From Krasilnikovozyma curviuscula (lineage: Eukaryota; Basidiomycota; Tremellomycetes; Cystofilobasidiales; Mrakiaceae): a stretch of DNA of 64,000 nucleotides. Each line of letters begins with the position of its first letter. The stretch's first letter is position 1. Below the pieces are notes generated by a model, which made no database searches, was not told the DNA's origin, and worked only from the letters and a program-made list of their open reading frames with translations. The position numbers and the translations under genes are program-made. This document shows, piece by piece, positions 1 through 11,037 of this stretch. The stretch is taken from positions 1 to 64,000 of the forward strand of contig MVAQ01000019.1 of the NCBI GenBank assembly GCA_014825775.1, given 5' to 3'.

Positions 1-955
1 ACCCAATGCGTCTCCCCATATATGCGAGATCAGTGTTGGAAGTACTAGTCCAAAGAACAGCACCAGGGTGATGTAATGTTTATGCTGAAACCCGACGACG
101 GGGTCTGCTTCCAGGTCCTCCCGATCGATTAGGTCCATTTTCGAGTAGTATGGCTTGAGGAAAATCCATCCGCAATGGGAGTAGAATAACCCTCGGGTTG
201 CAGCGTAAGGATCGTGTTCCTCATCGTCCGTGAATCTGAAACCAACAAAATAGGTGGCGTCAGTCTAAAAGTGGAGACAGCCAGACTGGGATGCGTAGAT
301 CGAGCTCACCGATGATGCAGACGATGCCGGAGAACCCACCATTTTATACTCCCTTGAAATCCTAGACAGCCCATTCCAGCAAGCAGGATCCTGAGAGGCA
401 GCGTTGCCGTGAAGGACCTGTGCGACCACAATCTGTGATAGCCTAGCGTGATTCTATAAAAGAGATTTGCATACAACCTCAGTCTGAGATGAAAGCTTTA
501 CCTCTAGAATAAAAATGATGTTACCCGAAGCTCTTTGGACAGAGGAAAAGACAACGATGATCAGTCCATATGCTCCACAGTCAAAGGAATTACGAAACTC
601 ACCGCCAGCTGCCAGCTGATGAACCAGACCAGCTTCGTTTTAAGAGGCAATGATGACCATGGAGCTAGATACAATGCACCGTACAGAGACAGAGCGTGGA
701 AGGACGTGAAGAAGATACCATTGGCTGCACCAAAGCCCGAACAAATATGAGGGGAGAGTCAGTCTCTGTACAGTATTGCTGTCCAAAGGGGACAACCTTA
801 CTCCACCAGATTTTGACTGGTTTCTTCTTCTTGGACCTCGTCGTAATGGTCTTACGGTTGCTGCTGCTGCTGCTACTGCTGCTGCTAAATCCATCCTTGA
901 TCGAGGTCGTCGGTGATGTTGCTGCTTCGTGCACGGATTCAGCGACCGCCTTCAT
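1..955 (-). CDS. OLE1: acyl-CoA delta-9 fatty acid desaturase, 5' part (3' end outside window)
   Basis: Introduces the cis double bond at carbon 9 of stearoyl/palmitoyl-CoA in the ER membrane. Five exon pieces fit in phase: 772-955, 603-724, 525-532, 310-453 and 1-235, giving 231 residues. Seen: first His box HRLWSHRSF in a GITLGYHRLWSH context, second box HRLHHR followed by FTDDEEHDPY, then GWIFLKPYYSKMDL and LEADPVVGFQHKHY, all characteristic of the Ole1/SCD family. The third His box and any C-terminal cytochrome b5 domain would lie beyond position 1. The N-terminus has a Ser run coded by AGC repeats (about 862-888) and a Lys-rich stretch before the first membrane segment. The start at 955 opens the long frame. 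Odd: the third exon is only 8 bases and supplies S-F-G just before the first His box. Family call is secure; the microexon is an inference from phase and spacing. Confidence 0.93.
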
Positions 956-1208
956 ATCCTTGAGCAGATCAACTGTGATTCTTCCCTAGTAAGCTGACAG
1001 CCACGCTTCTTATTCCTTGCTGCCGTCGTCGTCCAGTTTGTTCGATCTGTGGATGCCGTTACGCTTCTCGATCTGCATTCCATCAGCGCGGGCTCCCTCA
1101 CCGAGCTCAACGCCACTTGTTTCAGGCGAGTTTCGATCTCTTTGTTTACATTTGCCTCGCCGGTTCGCACAAACACATTCTATTCGGATACATAGCAGAT
1201 TAACGCCT

Positions 1209-4200
1209 CTATTTGCCCTTCAGATCGTTCAGAAGCTCCTTCAAGGTATCCCATTCCGCTTCATCCTCAAACGAGTCCTTGGTTCGACCTGCGTCAAAGC
1301 CCAACAATTGCAAAAGTAAAATCGATTAACACTCGGAAAAAAGCGAGCAGAAAATGGAGCACACACCCATGAATGTTCGAACGATACTCCTAGCCTGGAA
1401 CTTCCAATCCTTCCACTCGTCTGCACCAGCATCGACCGCTTTTGGACCCAAGTTCGACATCATGTCGATCAAATCGCTGGTCTCGACCACAGCTTCTCTC
1501 CACCTCTTGACATCCCTATCCACTGTTTCATCCGGAACAACGCTCGCTCTATAAGCTTTCACATATGCGTCGAGCGCTTCCGCCCACTTTGTCTCCCACG
1601 TGAAGATCTTGGCCTGAGCCTGATAAATTCTAGACGAACTGGTGATTCGCGGCAGGATGACCTGCTCGAAAAGGCGGTTGACAGTTGGCAGGAGACCAGA
1701 TCCAACATTAGGCGAATGAGCTTCCTCCTTCGCCGCCTCAGAACCCGGTGGTGCCCCTTTAGTGACTGAGGAAACGAGTCTATCCAGGACATCAATATCG
1801 ATGCAGTCTTCTCCGTCCTTGGCCGCTCTCTGTTCCACCACTCGGGTGAGCGCACGACATGCTTCTGACATTTCCCCCAAGTCGACACAGACGAGGAGGT
1901 AGTTGGACCACATCCGCCAATTACTTTGGGTATATTTAAGACCAATCTTAAGAGCACGGTGGGCCAAGATCTTGTTGGCCATTGGAATTCGAGCAGAATC
2001 TTCTTCGATGTCGCCTGCGCGAGGTTCAGATTCAACTATTGCTTCATCCTAAGCGACAGAAGGAAGGAAAAGGTCAGAGAACCATCACCTGACACAGTTT
2101 TTAAACGACCACCTCACCTCTGTCGATTCTTCTGCTACTTCAGGTGCATCCACATCAGGCATTCGCAGATAACAAGATGCCAAGTTGTTCCAACCCTCAG
2201 CGTCATCTTCTTCGATAGCAACGACTCTTTTGAAACAATTGACCGCATTTTTCCAATCTTCAATATTAACATATGCACATCCCAGAATGAACCAAGATCT
2301 GGAGTAGAGAGGGTTGATGGCAAGTGCCGCTTCGAAGAATGGAATACACTCTGGATAGCGTTTCTTGGCGAAGAGTACACCAGCAAGAGATCTAGCAGCT
2401 CTAGAGGAAGTGTGATTCGACTCTGAATGATAGAAAACGCAAAAACGAGATCAGAACAGAGTGAACGAAACAAAAAGAACGTGATCAAAGGCGGCAGATA
2501 TACCTTCCCAAGCTTCCTTGTACTTGACTTCCCTTTCATCAGGAACCAAGTCACCCAACAGACAGATCAGCTTGGCTCTTCTAGCGACAGTCATTCGGGC
2601 CATAGTCTTTTGCGAAGGAGCAGCTTCGCCAGATTTAGCAAGAGTTGTGAGACGAGCCGACTCGATCAATTCGCCAGCAAGAAGCGATCGGACAATGTCG
2701 AGGGCTTTGGTCTCCTCTTCCAGTTTCTAGAAAGCCAACATAGACAAATTGTTTGAGAAGCTCGAACTGTCTTAAAAAAATATTTGAAGCGACGAACCTG
2801 CAGACAAGCAACGACTTCGTCCCACATCTCCAACTTCTGGAAGACCTCCATCGCACTTCGGACGACCCCAAGCTCCCCAAGCTGTTTGCCCAACTCAGCT
2901 TCCAACTCCCATTTGGACGGCATATCAAGCTGCCAGAACCATCTCAGCCTGTCTTCGATCTTGGCATTCTGTTCACCAGTTTCATCATTGATTGGAATTT
3001 GATCCACCAAAGCTTGCATCTGCATTACAGATCTCTCCACAGTTCTAGTCCTTTTCGATTCTGCTCGTGCTCGGAGCAAAAGGGCACAAGTGTGGATTGA
3101 CCAGTTTTGAGGTGAGAGCAGGAGGAGAGAGGTAAATGGTGTGAGTTGAGAGGTAGTGAGAGATTCTTCTCGGTGTGTGTTGGAGTGAAGAAGTGATAGA
3201 GACAAAATGAGCGCCTGATCCAAGGGGTGTAGTGCTGGTGGTGACCTAGGATCGATGTTGGCCAATCTGGGAGATAACATCTGAGGTGTGGTTGCGTTAG
3301 CTTCGAGAGATTGATCTGGAGCTGAGAACTGAGTGGTCTCCAGCAGTGTATCATCGTTCAGCTGAAGAGTTTCAGGTAATCCACCAGTCACAGCGATGTC
3401 CTTGACTTCTTCCTGGCCTTCCTTCTGTCCTTTTGGCACCCAACCGTCTGTCCTGTCTCTTCCCCGAGCCAGCACAACGAGCTGTGTCTTCTCCTCCTGT
3501 TGCCACTTTGTTCGTTTGCCCATCGCACCAGTAAGAACCCAGTCCAGTTCGTTTTCCTTAGCCGCTTTCTCGAACCAGATCTTCGCTTCGTTTTCTTCAC
3601 CACAGAGCAGCTGATGAGCCAACCCAATCTCCAACGTAAGCGCGGCGCGCAAATCTTGATCAGATGTCGGTAAGTTTTCCAGAACCTGAGTCACCGATGG
3701 GAGGAGGGTAGACGGTAGAGGAAGGGGTGAGCTGAGTGTGAGGGAGGAGTGATGCGCCTTTGTAGCTCTCAGACGCCACCAAGGCGTAGTCAAGATTGGT
3801 GTGGTTGTTGGAAGCTGAGGAGAGTCTAGTATCAGAATTGCAAGCTGCAGAAAAGTTGGTTTTGAAGCGAGATGGTAAAATGGTTCGCCAAGTAAAGTTA
3901 AAGCTGAAAGAGAGCTGTTGCTGATGGATACGGCCGCCAAATCTTTGTCCGCTTCTGACTTCAATGCGGAGGGAAATGAGTTTTGTGAGAAGAGCGAGAG
4001 CGGTGTGAGGGTTGGGAGTAGGGGTCCGGTCCAGTTGATCTGGATGTAAGCTTGAAGCAACGATACGGCGACCGCCAGCCTTAACAAGTTGATATCTTCA
4101 TTCGACAGCTTATCCAACAGCTCTGAGCTAGCTTTTCCTTTCCCTTTCCAAAGACTCGACCACCTCCCTTCGATATCGAATTCATCTTGCCCATCTTCGA

Positions 4201-4372
4201 GCTCTGCCAGTGCCAAAACCGATCGAGCCAAAGGATCTGCCAGTACAGTTTGATATTGAGCTGCTGCAGCTTTCCGACAGAGATCATAGACGCTGTTGGA
4301 CTGGACCTTCAGTGACTCTGGCCAGGATAGAGTCAGCAGTGCGTATTCAGCCTGTAGTTGAGCGGGCGACAT
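1209..4372 (-). CDS. TTC27/Emw1-like tetratricopeptide repeat protein
   Basis: Five exons (2798-4372, 2504-2726, 2118-2422, 1367-2048, 1209-1288) join in phase to 954 residues. The C-terminal half shows helical TPR repeats: a block around RSWFILGCAYVNIEDWKNAV, then AEGWNNLASCYLRMPD, then NWRMWSNYLLVCVDLGEMSE. This repeat order and the ending FMGRTKDSFEDEAEWDTL match the TTC27 / yeast Emw1 family, which is essential in yeast and linked to cell wall integrity and, in other eukaryotes, to protein complex assembly. The N-terminal 500 residues are helical and poorly conserved, typical of the family. The start is the ATG in ATGTCGCCCGC; in-frame ATGs at 4378 and 4429 lie upstream and cannot be excluded. 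The last exon is short (80 bases) and easy to miss; without it the frame runs into an intronic stop at 1326. Confidence 0.88.
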
Positions 4373-5554
4373 AATGCGGAAGCTCAAACTGAGCCAGACG
4401 AGCACATAAAACCCCCAGTTAGCTCTCAAATCACAGCCTCACAACGAGCACAAGTATTGAACAGAAAGGATCATACCGATTTAAGCAACGGAGCTGCTAT
4501 TTCTGCTATTGCTGCTGATGACTAACTCGAAGATATTTTTTTCTTGTAGCTGGGACAAACTCGCCACGACACTGTTCTTTCCATAAATTGCCCCTTTCAA
4601 AACTGGAGGGGAATCATGAGCGGTCTGAGCACTTCGTGTAAGACCATGTTGAGAGCCTTACAAGCTTTCAGGAATTATGCGGTCTAATACTTAGTGGCGG
4701 AAATAAACAACAAAAAACATTCTGGTAGTTTAAGTAAATAAAATATCAGTACTTACCCTCTCATTCCAAGCGTCCTAGTAAAATCGTGCTAGTTTTGCTG
4801 TTCTCAAAGGAGAGAGCTATAGACTCGGTCGAGCTATCGAGTTCGTTGTAGATCTAGTTGTAATCGGCCTCAGTTTCTGAATCGTGCCATCTAAAGGTAA
4901 GATTGAAGGGTCATTGGGACTTAGTAGCATTACTGCTGGATAAATTCCAAGGACTTCGAGAGCTGCTGCTCATCCTTTCTCCAATGCGCTACTACTGTGA
5001 CAGGAAGCTATTGTGCGGGCAGAGCGCGTCCTTTCAGCAGTCTCGCAACTGAAGAATAGTGTTCTGTGGAGTATGTGACGTGGAAGTTGACATCTGTAGC
5101 TGAAATCCATCCTATAAATGTTTCAAAGAGACCCTTGGAAACTAACACTGTTAATTATTACCTGATAGATATGCAAGGTATGCTCCTTCTCGAGAAACTT
5201 ATCCACCAGGACGAATCCAAAATTAAGACAGAGTATATTACGATTACATACAGAAGCTGTGAAAGGGATGCTCAAATCTGCTTCAGCCTCAATGATTTTT
5301 AGAAAGTCCGCAACCAGAGCGGGCTAGAAATGAAGATGGTCCAGATGCTATCAATGTGCTGGTATCTGGCAGCAAGGTTTAAGCAATCACAATAGAGAAA
5401 TCAAACATCACCCTGAGAAAATATTCAAGATTCTCTCTTGTCAGCCCTACTTCCGATGACCATACAAGATTAGGGTAGGGTAAAAGTTGAGATGGTATAG
5501 ATGTCATGGGGTATTGAATTTGCTTTGTTCTACCACACGTACTTGTTCATTTCA
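4373..5554. other. intergenic, no gene recognised (1.18 kb)
   Basis: Lies upstream of the TTC27-like gene and downstream of the coiled-coil gene. It is AT-richer than the genes, has frequent stops in all frames, and holds only one open stretch of note (5066-5302, plus, 78 codons) whose translation resembles nothing I know. It probably contains the promoter and 5' UTR of the TTC27-like gene near 4373-4600. Confidence 0.5.
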
Positions 5555-6813
5555 TTATACACTTAGAAGCTCTTCAGACTCCACCATGAATTTCTGGCTA
5601 CGAGTTTCGACATCTTCTAGGGAATCCAGGAGCTCTTTCCTGCGTCTCTCAATTCGTTCATCTGAGAAATCAAGAAGGGATGATTAGTTACACACTGTAA
5701 GAATGTCTGGATGAAGATACACAGAAGCAAGGCCACTTACTCATTTCATTCACATATTCCTTGACCTTTACCAATAGATCCTCCTTTCGCTTCAACGATT
5801 CCTCCTCGCTCTTTTTCTTCTCATCCTCAGCCAGAAGTTCTCGAGGACGAGGAGGGGCCAGGTCAATAGCCTCTTCAGGTTCATCATTTTCCATCCCCAC
5901 CAAACCGATCCTAGAACTCGGTTCTAGGCTTCTAGAGAAAGGCGACGAAGTTGCTCCATTCTGCGACGGTGAAGAGATCAGCGGAGACGATGGGTTCAAC
6001 GACGGAGAGAACGTCGGTCGACGAACTGAAGATTGAATTGGTGTTGATACTGATGGTCGTAATGCTTGTGGTACACTAGGAGACGAGTGTGCGAAAAGAG
6101 GCGACATGGATGGGGAAACTTCAGGAGCGACGCAAAACCAAACAACGTCAAAATAAGCGCTACTCCACCGAAAAGCGTATTAGTTATAATCAGTCTACTA
6201 ACAAGCTTCAATTTTGGTGATGTCGTTCCAGTTGGGCCCCAGAACTTTCCTCAGCTCGTCCTCGAGGAGCTTCGAACGCGTTTTACTTTTCTCCAAGTCT
6301 CTCATCGCTCGCTCATTCTCTCTCTGCATTCCAAGAATAATCTGCTCTTGCTCTCTTTTAACGTCCGAAACAAGAAAAGGTCAGCGCGCCTGGCCTGCTA
6401 ATCTGACCTGAAAGAGGCGAGGGATAATATGAATAGTCACTTACTCGAACTTCCTTTCCATCTTGGTTAACTCAGCTTGAGGTGGGCGTTGTTTCAACTC
6501 TACTCGTTGTGATTCACACTGGCTTTGTAGCTGAAGGAAGTCGTCAATCACGTAAGTACAGAGCGGGAACAAGGGCAGAAGCAGGGGCCACCAAGTATAA
6601 ATTCGTATTCACCAAGTAGCATTTCTCTTCTAACCTAGTAACTATCTCCCTCAATGATACGTCTGAGTCAATATCCTGCTCCGTTTCGTTACCTTCAGCG
6701 TACATTGAGCTGCTCGAGAAGTCGTGAGAAAGCCGTTTCGAAGGTTCCGACCTGTTGAAGCTGTTGCTTCTTGAAGCAGCTCCTAAGGTCGCAACTCTTC
6801 TCATGTTACTCAT
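5555..6813 (-). CDS. coiled-coil protein of unknown function
   Basis: I do not recognise the family. Five exons (6613-6813, 6445-6530, 6203-6354, 5741-6118, 5555-5661) join exactly to 307 residues. The layout is: a Ser/Arg-rich N-terminus (about 1-45), a charged heptad-like coiled coil (about 50-150: LTKMERKFE, ENERAMRDLEKSKTRSKLLE) ending in VLGPNWNDITKIEAF, a Ser/Pro-rich linker with many SP sites (about 150-220), and a second Lys/Glu-rich helix to the C-terminus (RRRKELLDSLEDVETRSQKF). Such a plan (coil, disordered SP-rich linker, coil) is common in spindle pole, kinetochore and septum proteins, but this is only a resemblance. Two of its introns end in AAG rather than CAG/TAG. The start could also be the Met at 6804. 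Confidence 0.7.
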
Positions 6814-7119
6814 ATTGAGGAGAACCTACTCTTGTCCGCAGGCTTGGTGGCCGTTGGAAGTTACTCTCAGTGAATCTTGAGCGTCCAGGAAGCAAGCCAG
6901 CGCGTTCCTTTTGATCATTCAGTTCTCAAATGCGCACTTTCTACTTTAGCGGCCTATTAAACAGCAGAGCTTCCAGTTAGGGTTCCAGAACAGTGACATA
7001 TAGAGGCCAAAAGACTTGCATATTAGATCATTGCTGGTTGTTACTGCGTTCCTTGCACACACTTTCCATTGCAACATAATGACAATAACACAAAACGTAA
7101 TTTTGGGAAGTTCCCTATA

Positions 7120-7753
7120 TTATCCAGGACCAACCTGAATAAAGATAAACAGTGGTTCACTTAGGTTGAGCGTAACAGATGAGGAAGACGCATCGAAATT
7201 GGGACTTACACGTGGGATATCGTGGTGTTCACTCAAGCCTTCCAACTTCTCATTGAACTCGTGAACTCTATCTTTGTGAGTTTTTCCAGCTGACTTGGCG
7301 ATTTTTTCAGCCATCTGAAAGGTTTTGGGATGGAGAGAGGAGAGGAAGACGAGAGCGAACGGACACAAAACGACACGATACAACAGGTTGTCAGTAAACA
7401 GGCAACGTACAACTGTGAGCCACACAGTCAGTGGTGTCCGAAAGGGCAACTCACTCTTTCCCTCTGAATCTCCTCGAACTTCCTCTCCGCATCCGTCTTC
7501 TTTCTTCCCCCTCCTCCTGAGCTTCCTCCTCCCGATCCCGCGCCAGAGGGACTTCCAATGGCCTCAGTCTTGGCAGAAGATGATGAGGATGAAGATTTCT
7601 TCTTTTTCCTGCGAAGATTAATGCCAGATATAAGGTAAGTTATGTCAACAGATGAATGCTGCTCGCCCTACAGTGGCACTTTACTCACTTCTTTGCACCC
7701 TTGAAGTTGAGAGACCCGCCTGTAGTGAAGGCATAGTCTGACGAGGATGACAT
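7120..7753 (-). CDS. FAM32A-like spliceosomal protein (DUF1754)
   Basis: Four exons (7689-7753, 7455-7608, 7210-7314, 7120-7134) give 112 residues, the same size as human FAM32A. Seen: short N-terminus ending in GSLNFKGAKK, a Lys run followed by a Ser run, a Gly/Ser-rich linker, then the diagnostic C-terminal block KKTDAERKFEEIQRERMAEK, KTHKDRVHEFNEKLEGLSEH and HDIPRVGPG. In human post-catalytic spliceosomes FAM32A inserts into the active site and helps exon ligation. The basic N-terminus, conserved helix and nuclear-type composition fit that role here. The gene starts 337 bases from the divergent start of PRP17, another second-step factor. The last coding exon is 15 bases (VGPG and stop). 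Neighbouring minus-strand gene ends upstream at 5555-6813; no overlap. Confidence 0.9.
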
Positions 7754-8090
7754 GCCCGACTCAACTAAAGAGACTCGAAATCTCGAAAGTTACTCGACGG
7801 ATGGGGTGAGAAGTCAACCTCAACCTGAGCGCTGGAAGGAGCGTCCTCGGTGGCCGCCACAGCAAAGGCAGATGGAGCTGAACTGAGGTGATATCATGCA
7901 CTTCTTCATCTCAGAGAAATAGAGTACTATTTTGTTGCTCAGACCTTTGTTTTCAGTGCGTGTTAAAGCGAGTTTTTAAATCTCTGATGTTTGCGAGCCC
8001 AAACGTTGGCCGCTTCGCAGTGCTCGAACTGGTTCTCAACCACCACCACCTCTTATCCGCCCCCTTCCTCGCCTCAAATTAGTTTCAGAG
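7754..8090. promoter_or_regulatory. divergent promoter between FAM32A-like and PRP17
   Basis: 337 bases between two start codons pointing away from each other. It must hold both 5' UTRs and promoters, so shared elements are likely. CT-rich and CCACC-rich runs lie just before the PRP17 ATG (about 8035-8075). No clear TATA box was seen. Confidence 0.6.
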
Positions 8091-10557
8091 ATGGATTTGG
8101 GTCACTACGCCTCCGATGAAGAGGATGGTGTGACGCCAGTGGCAGGAGGAAGCACAGCTGCTTCGACTAGCAAAGTGCTGTCGTCTGCTCCAGAGGTCAT
8201 GGAGGTAAGCAACTCTGAAGCACAGTGTAGCTATCTGTGATTTGTACAGAGCTGACGTCCTCTTTCTGTTGTACTGCCTGCTCGTTTTGCTTCGTTGACG
8301 TCTTGGTTAAAAACGAAATTGCTTCACAGGACCCAAATGTTCAAACTTCCTTGTGAGTACCAAGAATTTCTCGGTTTTGTTCTTAATTCCAGTAGTTACC
8401 AACAGGAGAGTTGTCGAGAAGCTGAATGGGAAGCTGTTCTGCCTTGCGTTGTCGAGGCTGCTTGGACTAGAGGTTTCCTTGTGCTGGTAGCGTTTGCTTA
8501 TTAACTCCTGTACGCTTCAATAGAATCACTCGACCAACAGACACTGTCATGAATGTCAATATTCCTTATGCAGATGTACGTACCGTAGTAGTTCAAGTGG
8601 TCATAGAGCTCTGGTACTGACTGTCAACCATTTCTGCTCCCCTCTTCCTTTTGTAAAACAGATGATGAAACCCTCATTGGGACCTGAAAATCCTTGGGAT
8701 AACAGAATGAAAGGAATGAATACTGTGGCTGGTGAGTTGTGGAGTTCAAAGAATCGACTAGCCTAAGACTACAGCTCCCAGACCCAGCAGCGCTAACCGT
8801 TTCCCTTGTCACCCTGCAGGTCACGTCGAAGAACAGGCAATAGATTCCCATTCATTTATGCTTCAGCAGAGAACTTTTTCAGTTTTGGGCTATGCTGCAA
8901 ACCCGTCAGCAGACGCAGCGTCCAACTCGCATGTCGGAGACTTATCAGCAGCCTCAGAGAACGACTTCAAGACGGTAGAGACATGGAGGCCAACGAACGC
9001 GCAGAAGAAGGAGATGAAGAGGAAAAGAGAAAAGAGGGGTGATTTGAGTGTTGTAGATGGGGATGATGCTTACAAGGGACCTTGGGCCGGTTACGAGGAT
9101 CATCATGAAGTGGACCAGGAAGCCGAAGACGAGGCTGAAGAATGGAGGGCAGAGAAGAAGAGAAGAGAAGAGGACAGAGAAAAGGCTCTGGAGAAGAAAA
9201 ACAGTGCAGGAGAAGAGAAGAGTATCTTCCATGGTGAGTTTCATTATCCTCGAGTATCAGCCGCTGCAACGTTTTGATGCTGATAATTATCGAATTCTGT
9301 ATTATTTTACCACAGGAAAATCCCTCACGGATTATGCAGGACGGACATACATGCACGTTCCTACCGACAAAGGAATTTCCCTATCCGCCGACGCTCCACC
9401 ACCCGACTCCTTCTTGCCAAAGCAGTGCCTGCATACATTTACCGGTCACACCAAAGCTGTCTCGTCTATGAAGATCTTCCCTGGGTCTGGTCACTTGCTC
9501 CTCTCCGGATCAATGGACACCAAAGTTAAACTCTGGGATATTTACAACGAAGGCAACTGTTTGCGAACTTTCATGGGTCACACCAAGGCTGTCAAGGATG
9601 TTACCTTCAACAACGATGGAACAAGGTTCCTCAGTGCTGGTTATGATAAGCAGATGAAGCTCTGGGATACTGAGACTGGTGCGTGCAGTTTTCCTTTTCG
9701 TTCTCAGCCTCCCTCCCTCAGTTACTGATCTGTACATTCTGTCTTGTCCCATAACAGGACAATGTATCAAAGCCTTCTCGAATGGTAAAACTCCTCATGT
9801 TGTCAAGTTCCATCCGGATCCAGATAAGCAACATATTTTCCTTGCTGGTATGCAAGACAAGAAGATCATCCAGGTGAGCAGCGTCACGAATGACTTGTTT
9901 TCCTTCTCAATATATTTTAACTGATCGATATTGCGCTTGCTTTCTGTAGTACGATATCAACACTGCAGAAATAATACAAGAGTATGACCAACATCTTGGC
10001 CCAGTTAACACCATCACTTTCGTCGACGACAACAGACGATTCTTGACGACATCCGACGACAAGTCCATCCGAGCCTGGGACTACGATATCCCTGTCGTTA
10101 TCAAATACATCGCTGAACCAGACATGCACAGCATGCCAGCAGTCACTCTACACCCCAACAACAAGTGGTTTGCCGCTCAGTCGCTCGATAACCAGATCCT
10201 CGTCTACTCGACCGACAACTTCCGTCAAAACAGAAAGAAGCGATACGCCGGTCACACCATCGCTGGTTATGCTTGTCAAGTTGGCTTCTCGCCCGATGGA
10301 AGATACATCTCGAGTGGAGATGCCGATGGTAACCTGGTCTTCTGGGACTGGAAAAATGGAAAGCTGCTCAAGAGGCTGAGAGCTCACTCGAAGGTCGTCA
10401 TCAACCACGTCTGGCTTCCACACGAACACGTACGTGGTTATCTTCAACACTATGTTTTTGATGGTTCATCGATACTGACCCATTGCCATGCTGATCTATA
10501 ATGCAGTCGAAGGTTATCACTGCCTCTTGGGACAACACGATGAAGCTTTGGGACTAG
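8091..10557 (+). CDS. PRP17: pre-mRNA splicing factor Prp17/CDC40, WD40 protein
   Basis: Second-step spliceosome factor. Nine exons (8091-8204, 8330-8352, 8524-8575, 8662-8731, 8820-9233, 9316-9678, 9758-9873, 9950-10429, 10507-10557) join in phase to 560 residues. N-terminal part: GHYASDEED start, [14 protein letters not shown] and GPWAGYEDH blocks, and a Glu/Lys-rich helix, as in CDC40. The linker [20 protein letters not shown] is a Prp17 signature. The C-terminal 300 residues form seven WD40 blades: [34 protein letters not shown], a blade on [33 protein letters not shown], the [15 protein letters not shown] blade, [20 protein letters not shown], and the closing [14 protein letters not shown]. 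Start chosen because the N-terminal motif begins there. Divergent partner of the FAM32A-like gene. Confidence 0.97.
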
Positions 10558-11037
10558 AAGGTGCGAGGGCGAGGAGGTAGTATTGTAACCTCATGATGTA
10601 CCAATATGAAGACAGTTATTTGTGGTCTACTCTTTGTCGCTTGAGGAAGTCTTTTGACACTGCAGGCTGTCATCTTATGATCATCCACACTTTTGTCGCA
10701 AAACTGAAATGTGCCCGTAGGCTCGCGTCACGAAGAACTATCACTCGAGACCAACAAATTCTGCCTGCCGCTGCTATCAACAACAGAGTGCAAGAATTCG
10801 CTTCTGACTTGCGTTAGCATCTAATTCGCCAGCGATTGTAGTCGGCTGGTGGATGATGCCGGTCACGGCAGCCTCCCGCCCTCGCAAAATGACGTCGCAG
10901 CAAAATAGTCAACAAGGAGTCGAACATCCCTCTTCACATAAAGAGCGGTCCCCAGTCCCAGCTGTTGTCCTCAACATCCAAGAACCCAACAAATTCAGTT
11001 TCGTTCGCCAACTTGTACCTTGCTTGCTTGAAGAGAG
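10558..11037 (+). other. intergenic between PRP17 and the Sfk1-like gene
   Basis: 480 bases in tandem orientation. It holds the PRP17 3' UTR and the promoter of the next gene. Open frames here (for example 10593-10817 and 10853-11104) show no recognisable protein and no splice-consistent structure. Confidence 0.5.

Noticed and set aside
1326..1370. Stop at 1326 as the end of the TTC27-like gene
   Set aside because: The extra residues are not family-like; splicing at 1366 to 1288 restores the conserved C-terminus FMGRTKDSFEDE and ends at 1209.
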